Part shown: positions 25,060-31,765 of the stretch, one piece after another
Numbering within the stretch: position 1 is the first letter of the stretch
Layout: every line of letters begins with the position of its first letter
Assembly: GCF_037201965.1 (NCBI RefSeq)
Contig: NZ_CP147518.1
Location: 6,937,001 to 7,001,000, forward strand
Direction of reading: 5' to 3'
Source of the DNA: Spirosoma sp. SC4-14
Lineage (GTDB): Bacteria > Bacteroidota > Bacteroidia > Cytophagales > Spirosomataceae
DNA length: 64,000 nt
Notes under the pieces: generated by a model
What the model was told of the DNA's origin: nothing
Seen by the model: the letters and a program-made list of their open reading frames with translations, nothing else
The model's database searches: none
Position numbers and translations under genes: made by a program

Positions 25060-25665
25060 TTAACGAAAAGGCCACCGTATTGACAGAACAGCTTTAATAG
25101 CCACCAGTAACCAAAACACTGCTCCTTCCAGATAGTATTTGCGGAGTTTGTCGCGCGTGCGCTTTAGGCGCATTTTCACAGCACTTTCCGTAATCCCATT
25201 CAAATCGGCAAGTTCCCGGATACTGATATTATCCTGATATTTCATTAATAAAAGACTCTGCTCAGTTGGGTCGAGATGCTCCATTGCCCGCTTAAGTTGC
25301 TGGGCTTCCATTTCGGCCAGTTCAGCCAATCCATCATCATTTCCAACGTCTAGCCGCTCCCAACCCTCGTCCATATAGACTTCCGTACGCCGTTGTGGGG
25401 AGCGCATATGATCAGTGCAATGGTTATAGGTAATTGAGTATAACCATGTCGAAAACTTGGCCTGCTCCTTAAACCCACCGAGCTTAATAACCAATTTCAG
25501 AAAAATATCATGAGTCAGGTCTTCAGCTTGCAATGGATCTTTCGTAAACGAAAGGCATTTTCGGTAAACTTTATCACAATAACGCTCGTATAAACGCTCA
25601 AAATAAGTATTCTTTTGCGTTTCGATATATAACCGGACCAATTCTTCGTCCGAAAGATGCTTCAT
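25060..25665 (-). CDS. ECF-type RNA polymerase sigma factor with hydrophobic C-terminal tail
   Basis: A sigma-70 family factor of 201 residues. Region 2 runs from about residue 20 to 90 (YERYCDKVYRKCLSFTKD, AEDLTHDIFLKLV, FSTWLYSITYNHCTDHMR) and region 4 from about 125 to 172 (LDPTEQSLLLMKYQDNISIR, ELADLNGITESAVKMRLKR). An unusual tail (about 181-196, AVFWLLVAIKAVLSI) is hydrophobic and could attach to the membrane. No classic anti-sigma gene is adjacent; the next gene encodes the 57-residue protein. An 18-bp palindrome lies about 100 bases upstream of the start. Confidence 0.92.
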   Translation of the reverse strand: MKHLSDEELVRLYIETQKNTYFERLYERYCDKVYRKCLSFTKDPLQAEDLTHDIFLKLVIKLGGFKEQAKFSTWLYSITYNHCTDHMRSPQRRTEVYMDEGWERLDVGNDDGLAELAEMEAQQLKRAMEHLDPTEQSLLLMKYQDNISIRELADLNGITESAVKMRLKRTRDKLRKYYLEGAVFWLLVAIKAVLSIRWPFR

Positions 25666-25767
25666 TTGATCGGTATTGCTTGTTGAGACACGAAAAATAG
25701 GTAAAGTAACGTATTTCGTTCAATTCGCTATTGAAAGTTTTTCTTACCAGAAAAACCATGGCAAGAT

Positions 25768-25785
25768 ACCTACTATATAGTAGGT
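25768..25785. promoter_or_regulatory. perfect 18-bp palindrome upstream of the sigma gene
   Basis: ACCTACTATATAGTAGGT is a perfect palindrome without loop, followed on the plus strand by a T-run. It lies 103 bases upstream of the sigma-factor ATG. A loopless palindrome of this size is more like a dimeric protein-binding operator than a terminator, although on the plus strand it could also terminate. Confidence 0.5.
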
Positions 25786-25856
25786 TTTTTATCAATAATT
25801 AAGTTTAATGAATAAACTGCCGCTTACTGATTACCAATACAGGATTAGTTCTATCC

Positions 25857-25897
25857 AAAAAGCAAAAACCTGACCAGTGGCCAGGTTTTTGCTTTTT
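25857..25897. terminator. terminator after tsf
   Basis: AAAAAGCAAAAACCTG (25857-25872) pairs perfectly with CAGGTTTTTGCTTTTT (25882-25897), with a nine-base loop. T- and A-runs are part of the stem, so it can act on both strands. It begins 20 bases beyond the tsf stop and separates the ribosomal genes from the sigma gene. Confidence 0.9.
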
Positions 25898-25917
25898 AGA
25901 TAAGCTACAGCTAAAAA

Positions 25918-26751
25918 TTAGCCAATAGCTACCCGTTTGAATGCTGAAACCGTCAGTCCTTTGCTCGTTTTATCGAGTAACTGAGCAATTGTCAGTGAAT
26001 TATCTTTAACAAATTCCTGATTTAACAGGGTATTCTCTTTGTAGAATTTATTCAGTTTACCCAGCGCAATTTTTTCCAGCATAGCTTCTGGCTTACCTTC
26101 CTGACGAGCCTGTTCTTTACCGATTTCGATTTCGCGTTCAACCACAGTCGCATCAACGCCATCTTTATCAACAGCGATTGGCTTCATAGCAGCAATCTGC
26201 ATTGCAATGTCTTTACCCACTTCGGCCACATCAGTACCGTTTGTGTTGCTCAGACCAACCAGTACACCCAGTTTACCATTCGAGTGAATATACGATACTA
26301 CGGTATCGGCCGACACAGATTCGAAAGCAGCCACATCGATTTTCTCACCAATTTTACCCATCAGGTCGGTGATATGATCCTGTAGTGTACGACCATCGGC
26401 CTGCGACGTTGCCAGTAGCGTATCTTTGTCAGTAGCATTGGTCGCAACAGCCGTGCTGATAACAGCCATAGCCAGGTTCTGGAAATCAGCAACTTTAGAA
26501 ACCGGCTCGGTTTCGCAGGCCAGTGCAATAACTTTACCGCTTTTACCGTCCTGACTTACGTGTGCTAATACGACCCCTTCAGAGGTTACGTTGTCCGCCC
26601 GTTTGTCGGCTATTTTCTGACCCTGTTTCCGCAGAATCTCTTTTGCTTTTTCAAAATCACCATCGGCTTCGGTAAGGGCTTTTTTACAGTCCATCATGCC
26701 GGCTCCGGTCTCTTGCCGAAGTTTATTTACGTCAGCAGCAGTAATTGCCAT
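25918..26751 (-). CDS. tsf: translation elongation factor Ts
   Basis: EF-Ts exchanges GDP for GTP on EF-Tu. At 277 residues it is of normal length. The N-terminal UBA-like region has VNKLRQETGAGMMDCKKAL (residues 8-26) with the conserved TGAGMMDCK, then KAKEILRKQG. GKVIALACETEPVSK near residue 72 and the C-terminal EFVKDNSLTIAQLL are typical. It follows rpsB with a 166-base gap that contains a hairpin, the usual rpsB-tsf order. Confidence 0.97.
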   Translation of the reverse strand: MAITAADVNKLRQETGAGMMDCKKALTEADGDFEKAKEILRKQGQKIADKRADNVTSEGVVLAHVSQDGKSGKVIALACETEPVSKVADFQNLAMAVISTAVATNATDKDTLLATSQADGRTLQDHITDLMGKIGEKIDVAAFESVSADTVVSYIHSNGKLGVLVGLSNTNGTDVAEVGKDIAMQIAAMKPIAVDKDGVDATVVEREIEIGKEQARQEGKPEAMLEKIALGKLNKFYKENTLLNQEFVKDNSLTIAQLLDKTSKGLTVSAFKRVAIG

Positions 26752-26833
26752 CTTAAAAATGGTTTTCGGTTATTATGTTTTTATTTACAGTTTCATCGGT
26801 TCGTAACACGATGATAATCTGATGTATTTACAG

Positions 26834-26864
26834 AATAGCCCATAGCGGCTGGCTACGGGCTATT
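26834..26864. other. hairpin between rpsB and tsf
   Basis: AATAGCCCATAGC (26834-26846) pairs with GCTACGGGCTATT (26852-26864), 13 bp with one mismatch or wobble, over a five-base loop. It lies in the rpsB-tsf gap. Such hairpins between these genes can be attenuators that set the ratio of S2 to EF-Ts; on the plus strand it would be followed by T's. Role inferred. Confidence 0.55.
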
Positions 26865-26926
26865 TTTGGGTTTATAGTCTTCAGTAAAAATTGGCTGGCA
26901 ATAGAACTGAAAACTATAAACTTGTT

Positions 26927-27760
26927 TTATGCTTCCTGCTCGTCTTCAGCAACAGCAGCCGGCGATGAAGTTGCTTCTGGCTGATCGTCGCCTTCGGCCT
27001 TAGCCTGAGCAAGATCTTCTGTGCGTTTAGCCTCTTCTTCTTCCTGCATACGCTGATCGTCTTTATCCTGTTTCCGCTCGAGCAAACCTTCTTCTATGGC
27101 TTTACCGATAGCGAGCGTAATTAACGAAATTGACTTATAAGCATCGTCGTTAGCCGGGATAGCGAAATCGACCGCGTCGGGGTTCGAGTTCGTATCGCAC
27201 ATAGCAAAGACGGGGATACCCAATCGATGTGCTTCAGAAACGGCGATGTGTTCCCGCTTTACGTCAACAACAAACAGAGCTGCTGGCAAACGGGTCAGGT
27301 CAGAAATACCACCTAACACGCGTTCCAGCTTTTCTTTCTCACGAGTCCGGGTTAACCGCTCCCGCTTGGCAATGCTTTTGATGGTCTCCTCATCTTTCAG
27401 CATTTTGTCCAGCGTTTGCAGTTTTTTCAGCGATTTGCGAATCGTAGCGAAGTTGGTTAACATACCGCCCTGCCAGCGATCTGTTACATAAGGCATTTTC
27501 AGACGACGCGCTTCTTCCGAAACGATCTCCTGTGCCTGTTTCTTCGTTGCCACAAACATCACCTTACGGCCCGAGCGAACGATACCTCTGATAGCATTCG
27601 ATGCTTCTTCGAGCGAAGCGAGTGTTTTATTAAGGTCAATTATATGGATGCCGTTTTTCTCCATGAAGATATACGGAGCCATCCGGGGGTCCCACTTACG
27701 CGTCAGGTGGCCAAAGTGCACACCGGCGTCGAGGAGGTCTTTATATTCGATCTGTGCCAT
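26927..27760 (-). CDS. rpsB: 30S ribosomal protein S2
   Basis: A small-subunit protein of 277 residues from the ATG at 27760. The ATG at 27811 would add 17 residues outside the family alignment. It starts MAQIEYKDLLDAGVHFGH and has the signatures LLDAGVHFGHLTRKWDPRM and APYIFMEKNGIHIIDLNKT; RLGIPVFAMCDTNSNPD near residue 180 matches the second S2 signature. A C-terminal tail rich in acidic residues, Ala and Gln (from about residue 230) extends beyond the E. coli protein, common in Bacteroidota. It is in the rplM-rpsI-rpsB-tsf block. Confidence 0.97.
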   Translation of the reverse strand: MAQIEYKDLLDAGVHFGHLTRKWDPRMAPYIFMEKNGIHIIDLNKTLASLEEASNAIRGIVRSGRKVMFVATKKQAQEIVSEEARRLKMPYVTDRWQGGMLTNFATIRKSLKKLQTLDKMLKDEETIKSIAKRERLTRTREKEKLERVLGGISDLTRLPAALFVVDVKREHIAVSEAHRLGIPVFAMCDTNSNPDAVDFAIPANDDAYKSISLITLAIGKAIEEGLLERKQDKDDQRMQEEEEAKRTEDLAQAKAEGDDQPEATSSPAAVAEDEQEA

Positions 27761-27864
27761 TTCCGAGAATGAACAATAAAAAAATGAGTAATCAATAATA
27801 CGCAGCACCACGCATCGGCATCATCTAAGCGCAGTCTGGACTAGTAATAAGTCATTGGAAATTT

Positions 27865-27904
27865 GTCATTTGTCAGTGATATTAATTTACTGATGGCAAA
27901 TGAC
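27865..27904. repeat. GTCATTTG-type hairpin between rpsI and rpsB
   Basis: GTCATTTGTCAGT (27865-27877) pairs with ACTGATGGCAAATGAC (27889-27904) apart from a three-base bulge. The flanks (GTCATTGGAAATTT, AATGACTG) use the same heptamers as the repeats near 1337 and 36010. Likely another member of that family, in a gap between two ribosomal protein genes. Confidence 0.65.
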
Positions 27905-27922
27905 TGATCAACCAATAACCGA

Positions 27923-28309
27923 TTAACGTTTCGAGAACTGGAACCGGCGACGGGCTTTTTTCCGGCCTGGTTTTTTCCGTTCTACCATACGCGAATCCCG
28001 TGTCAGGAACCCTTCTTTCTTAAGAGCCGGACGGAACTCGGCGTTCAACTCAACCAATGCACGGGCAATAGCCATGCGGGTTGCTTCGGCCTGACCAGCT
28101 ACACCGCCACCACGAACGTTCACTTTCACGTCGTAGCCACCAACACCGTTGATCGATGAAAAAGGCTGGTTCAGAATAATTTGCAGTACTTCGGTTGGGA
28201 AGTATTGTTTGTAATCTTTCCCGTTTACCGAGATGGCTCCGCTGCCCGCCGACAGATAAACGCGGGAGATGGCAGTTTTACGGCGGCCAATGGTATTGAT
28301 ACGATCCAT
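27923..28309 (-). CDS. rpsI: 30S ribosomal protein S9
   Basis: A 128-residue ribosomal protein. The start MDRINTIGRRKTAISRVYL contains the S9 GRRKTA motif. VNVRGGGVAGQAEATRMAIA near residue 65 is the family signature, and the C-terminus RKKPGRKKARRRFQFSKR ends in the K-R tail that touches tRNA in the P site. It is six bases downstream of rplM, the usual rplM-rpsI pair. Confidence 0.98.
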   Translation of the reverse strand: MDRINTIGRRKTAISRVYLSAGSGAISVNGKDYKQYFPTEVLQIILNQPFSSINGVGGYDVKVNVRGGGVAGQAEATRMAIARALVELNAEFRPALKKEGFLTRDSRMVERKKPGRKKARRRFQFSKR

Positions 28310-28315
28310 TATGAC

Positions 28316-28759
28316 TTAGAATTTAACTGCTTTAGGTTGCTGAGCCTCATGCGGGTGCTGATCACCAGCGTAAACATACAGGTTGGTGTACAACCGACGA
28401 CCAAGCCGATTTTTAGGCAACATACCTTTCACGGCGTGTTCGATGATGCGCTCGGGGTGCTTTTCAAGCAGCAACCGGGGCGATGCGAACCGTTGACCAC
28501 CAGGATAACCTGTGTGGCGGACATAAACTTTGTCGGTCATCTTAGCGCCGGTCAGACGAACCTTGTCGGCATTGATGACGATCACGTTATCTCCGCAGTC
28601 AACGTGCGGTGTGAAGTTAGTTTTGTGTTTGCCGCGGATCAGACGTGCGATCTGGCTGGCCAGCCGACCAAGCACTTCGCCCTGAGCGTCAACCACAACC
28701 CATTCCTTCTGCGCCGTTTCTTTGTTGGCAGAGATAGTTTTGTAACTGAGCGTATTCAC
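28316..28759 (-). CDS. rplM: 50S ribosomal protein L13
   Basis: A 147-residue ribosomal protein. The start (MNTLSYKTISANKETAQKEW) is typical for the phylum but the codon is GTG. VVDAQGEVLGRLASQIARLI near residue 25 and the signature region KGMLPKNRLGRRLYTNLYVY near residue 110 are present. First gene of the rplM-rpsI-rpsB-tsf block; a terminator lies upstream, so it has its own promoter. Confidence 0.98.
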   Translation of the reverse strand: MNTLSYKTISANKETAQKEWVVVDAQGEVLGRLASQIARLIRGKHKTNFTPHVDCGDNVIVINADKVRLTGAKMTDKVYVRHTGYPGGQRFASPRLLLEKHPERIIEHAVKGMLPKNRLGRRLYTNLYVYAGDQHPHEAQQPKAVKF

Positions 28760-28807
28760 TGTTATGGAGACTAATTAATTGATTTCTAACGATTTGCTTA
28801 ACAAAAA

Positions 28808-28833
28808 GCACTCCCGATTTCAAACGGGAGTGC
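28808..28833 (-). terminator. terminator after mraY
   Basis: GCACTCCCG (28808-28816) pairs perfectly with CGGGAGTGC (28825-28833) over an eight-base loop. On the minus strand it is followed by TTTTTGTT, a good T-run, so it ends the mraY transcript before rplM. Confidence 0.9.
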
Positions 28834-28885
28834 AAATATAGACGTTATTATGCTGAAAAACAAGGAGCTGCCAAGTTTTCCTTAC

Positions 28886-30094
28886 TTATCGTAGTTTGAG
28901 GGTAGCCAGCGCCAATACGGCCAGAATGATGCCAATGATCCAGAAACGCGTTACCAGTTTGGCCTCGTGGTAGCCTTTCTTCTGAAAATGGTGGTGGAGG
29001 GGCGACATTAGAAAAATTCGCCTACCCTCTCCAAACTTTCGCTTGGTATATTTGAAATAGCTGACCTGTACGATTACCGATACCAGTTCGACCAGAAAAA
29101 TCCCGCAAATGATAGGAATCATCAGTTCTTTTCGAATAGCCAGAAACAATACCGCAATCACTCCACCTAACATCAGACTACCCGTATCGCCCATAAAGAC
29201 CTGGGCGGGGTATGAGTTATACCACAGAAATCCGACGCAGGCTCCAATAAAGGCAGCACAGAAAATTACCAGTTCACCCGCATTAGGAATGTACATGATA
29301 TTCAGGTACTGTGAGAAAACTTTATTGCCCGACAGATAGGCCAGTACGGCAATCGTTAACCCAATAATAACCGATGTTCCTGCCGCCAGCCCATCGATAC
29401 CGTCGGTAATATTGGCTCCATTCGAGACAGCGGTGATAATGAAAATGCAGATCAGAACATATACAATCCAGGTATAGCTGTCGGGAACCAGCCCAAACAG
29501 CAACGAACTGTAATCAAACTCGTTGTTCTTGACAAAGGGGACCGTTGTTAAGGTCGATTTGATGTCGGTATACACATCCGGTACGTTGGATGTGCTCAGG
29601 AGCCGGGGTGCATACTTCCGTATTTTTACATACTCATTGAAAGAAAGCGTTAGGCCAACAATAAGGCCAAGACCAACCTGACCTACTACTTTAAACTTAC
29701 CCTGAAGGCCTTCTTTGTTCTTTTTGAAAACTTTAATGTAGTCGTCCAGAAAACCAATCATCCCGGTCCAGACAGTGGAAACAAGCGCCAGCACGACATA
29801 CACATTCGATAATTTGGCAAAGAGCAACGCCGGAATCAGCAATGAGGCCAGAATAATAAAACCTCCCATTGTGGGCGTACCCCGCTTCTGCATCTGCCCT
29901 TCCAGCCCCAGATCCCGAATCGACTCACCAATCTGAAGACTCCGTAGTTTATCGATAATACGGCGACCAAAAATGGCTGCAATCAGAAGAGACGTAATAA
30001 CTGCTCCTAAAGCCCGGAACGAAATATATTGGAATACCCCAGCGCCGGGGAAGTTGTAGTGTTCGTCAAGAAAATGAAAGAGATAATAGAGCAT
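28886..30094 (-). CDS. mraY: phospho-N-acetylmuramoyl-pentapeptide-transferase
   Basis: MraY transfers phospho-MurNAc-pentapeptide to undecaprenyl phosphate, making lipid I at the inner membrane. It has 402 residues and about ten membrane helices. KRGTPTMGGFIILASLLIP near residue 70, FLDDYIKVFKKNKEGLQGKFKV near residue 115 (with the catalytic Asp pair), ANITDGIDGLAAGTSVI near residue 225, and MGDTGSLMLGG near residue 300 are the family signatures. The C-terminus has PLHHHFQKKGYHEAKLVTRF. In this organism it ends a separate transcript from the rest of the dcw genes. Confidence 0.97.
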   Translation of the reverse strand: MLYYLFHFLDEHYNFPGAGVFQYISFRALGAVITSLLIAAIFGRRIIDKLRSLQIGESIRDLGLEGQMQKRGTPTMGGFIILASLLIPALLFAKLSNVYVVLALVSTVWTGMIGFLDDYIKVFKKNKEGLQGKFKVVGQVGLGLIVGLTLSFNEYVKIRKYAPRLLSTSNVPDVYTDIKSTLTTVPFVKNNEFDYSSLLFGLVPDSYTWIVYVLICIFIITAVSNGANITDGIDGLAAGTSVIIGLTIAVLAYLSGNKVFSQYLNIMYIPNAGELVIFCAAFIGACVGFLWYNSYPAQVFMGDTGSLMLGGVIAVLFLAIRKELMIPIICGIFLVELVSVIVQVSYFKYTKRKFGEGRRIFLMSPLHHHFQKKGYHEAKLVTRFWIIGIILAVLALATLKLR

Positions 30095-30098
30095 TTTT

Positions 30099-30181
30099 AA
30101 AGAGCGAAAGAGTGAAAGAGTGAAAGAGTAATTTGTTGCGTCAGCCTTTCGCTCTTTCGCCTTTCACTCTTTCACTCTTTT
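30099..30181. repeat. GAAAGAG-heptamer inverted repeat between murE and mraY
   Basis: The left arm (30099-30128) is built of AAAGAGCGAAAGAGTGAAAG; the right arm (30146-30181) is the complement in CTTTCGCTCTTTCGC and CTTTCACT units. Pairing is strong over most of the arms with small register shifts between heptamers. The element fills the gap between murE and mraY. A second copy of the same style is at 59827-59887. Confidence 0.85.
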
Positions 30182-30194
30182 AATCAGGCCAAAG

Positions 30195-31673
30195 TTACAG
30201 ATTTCCGCGTTCTGCGAAAGCGTTCCGCAGCACGATCCGATCATCAAAATCGTACTTTATTCCGTTGATTTCCTGATACGTTTCGTGGCCTTTGCCAGCT
30301 ACCAGAATAATATCGTGCGGCTTAGCCATTGCTACTGCCCGCCGAATTGCTTCGTGCCGATCCTCGATTGTTAGCGTTTTCTTGTGGTCGACCGCCGAAA
30401 CGCCAGCCTGCATCTGTTCCAGAATAACCATCGGGTCTTCATTACGGGGATTGTCGGATGTTAGAATAACGCGGTTGCTATATCGGCAGGCTATATCGGC
30501 CATAATGGGGCGCTTGGCCGCATCCCGATTGCCGCCACAGCCCACAACAGTAATAACCTGAGGCAGATACCCCTGGTCGTCGTCCTGACGGATTTCGTTG
30601 ATAGTTTCCAGCACGTTTTGCAGTGCATCGGGCGTATGGGCATAATCGACAATGCCAACAATTTTATCATCCGAAACGACCTGTTCAAAGCGGCCCGGCG
30701 GTGGTGTTATGCCCGAAAGAAGTGTTAAAATTTCGGCAGGGTCTTCGCCCAGCAATACGGCTGCTCCATAAACGCTGAGCAGGTTATAGGCATTAAACTT
30801 GCCAATGAGCTTAAACCAGACCTCTTTGTCATCGACCAGCATATTCAGGCCAAACAAGCTGTCGGCCAGAACTTTCCCTTTAAAAGTCGCCAGCGTTTGC
30901 AACGAATACGTTTCCTTACGAGCGGCCGTATTCTGTAACATGACCAGACCACGTTTGTCATCAACGTTCGTGAGGGCAAATGCCGTAGCAGGCAGTTGAT
31001 CAAAAAATCCTTTTTTAGCCCGAATGTAGTTATCGAACGTACCGTGAAAATCGAGGTGATCGTGCGTAATGTTGGTAAAAATTCCACCCGTAAAGGCGAG
31101 CCCGGCAATACGCTCCTGCACAACCGCGTGCGAACTCACTTCCATAAACACATGAGTACACCCGTTTGCCAGCATTTGAGTCAACAACTGATTGATCGTA
31201 ATTACATCGGGCGTTGTGTGCGTAGCCGGAATAATCTGATCGTCGATCTGGTTTTGTACGGTGGAGAGCAAGCCACAGCGGTAACCAAGTCCCCGAAACA
31301 GCCGAAATAGCAACGTTGCCACCGAAGTCTTCCCGTTTGTACCGGTTACCCCAACGAGTTTTAGCTTTTGCGACGGCTGATTATAAAAGTTAGCAGCAAC
31401 AAGTCCCATTGTCCGGGCCGAATCGGTTACCTGTATGTATGCAACAGCCGGATCGGGAGTTGTCGGCAATTCCTGGCACAAAATGGCCACGGCTCCCTGC
31501 CGAATCGCTTTGTCAATGAATGTATGTCCGTCGCTAACGGTTCCGCGGACGGCAATAAATAAACTTCCAGGACCCACTTTTCGGGAATCCATAGTTAGGC
31601 TGGTAATGTCGGTTGCCATGCTGCCCGACGTTGCCAGCAGCGGAATCTTATAAAGGAGGTCTTTTAGTTGCAT
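30195..31673 (-). CDS. murE: UDP-N-acetylmuramoyl-tripeptide synthetase (MurE)
   Basis: MurE adds the third residue (meso-diaminopimelate in most Gram-negatives) to the stem peptide. With the ATG at 31673 it has 492 residues; the ATG at 31712 would add a 13-residue stretch outside the family start. TMDSRKVGPGSLFIAVRG is near residue 28, the ATP loop LVGVTGTNGKTSVATLLFRL is near residue 108, and NITHDHLDFHGTFDNY is near residue 200. In the C-terminal domain, TSDNPRNEDPMVILEQM near residue 405 holds the DNPR motif that selects diaminopimelate. It sits between ftsI and mraY. Confidence 0.97.
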   Translation of the reverse strand: MQLKDLLYKIPLLATSGSMATDITSLTMDSRKVGPGSLFIAVRGTVSDGHTFIDKAIRQGAVAILCQELPTTPDPAVAYIQVTDSARTMGLVAANFYNQPSQKLKLVGVTGTNGKTSVATLLFRLFRGLGYRCGLLSTVQNQIDDQIIPATHTTPDVITINQLLTQMLANGCTHVFMEVSSHAVVQERIAGLAFTGGIFTNITHDHLDFHGTFDNYIRAKKGFFDQLPATAFALTNVDDKRGLVMLQNTAARKETYSLQTLATFKGKVLADSLFGLNMLVDDKEVWFKLIGKFNAYNLLSVYGAAVLLGEDPAEILTLLSGITPPPGRFEQVVSDDKIVGIVDYAHTPDALQNVLETINEIRQDDDQGYLPQVITVVGCGGNRDAAKRPIMADIACRYSNRVILTSDNPRNEDPMVILEQMQAGVSAVDHKKTLTIEDRHEAIRRAVAMAKPHDIILVAGKGHETYQEINGIKYDFDDRIVLRNAFAERGNL

Positions 31674-31681
31674 ACTAAACC

Positions 31682-31733
31682 AACGAGCCTCATGCCCGTT
31701 TTGCGAGTGCAAAAAAACGGATTGAGGCTCGTT
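31682..31733. other. long imperfect hairpin between ftsI and murE
   Basis: AACGAGCCTCA (31682-31692) pairs with TGAGGCTCGTT (31723-31733), and the inner parts CCGTTTT and AAAACGG extend the stem to about 20 bp with two mismatches. It lies 33 bases beyond the ftsI stop. On the minus strand no T-run follows, so attenuation or RNA processing between ftsI and murE is as likely as termination. Confidence 0.6.
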
Positions 31734-31765
31734 CTACCTAATTTTCGGGTAATCATAGGCAATTA

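Noticed and set aside
25741..25800. Possible tRNA or small RNA around the 18-bp palindrome
   Set aside because: No cloverleaf arms or conserved T-loop sequence is present; only the palindrome and T-run stand out.
27761..27811. 17-residue N-terminal extension of S2
   Set aside because: Ribosomal protein S2 of this phylum starts MAQIEYKDLL-like; the extension is outside the family.
30099..30181. Possible CRISPR repeat unit
   Set aside because: The heptamers are contiguous with no unique spacers and the two halves are complementary, so it is a hairpin, not an array.
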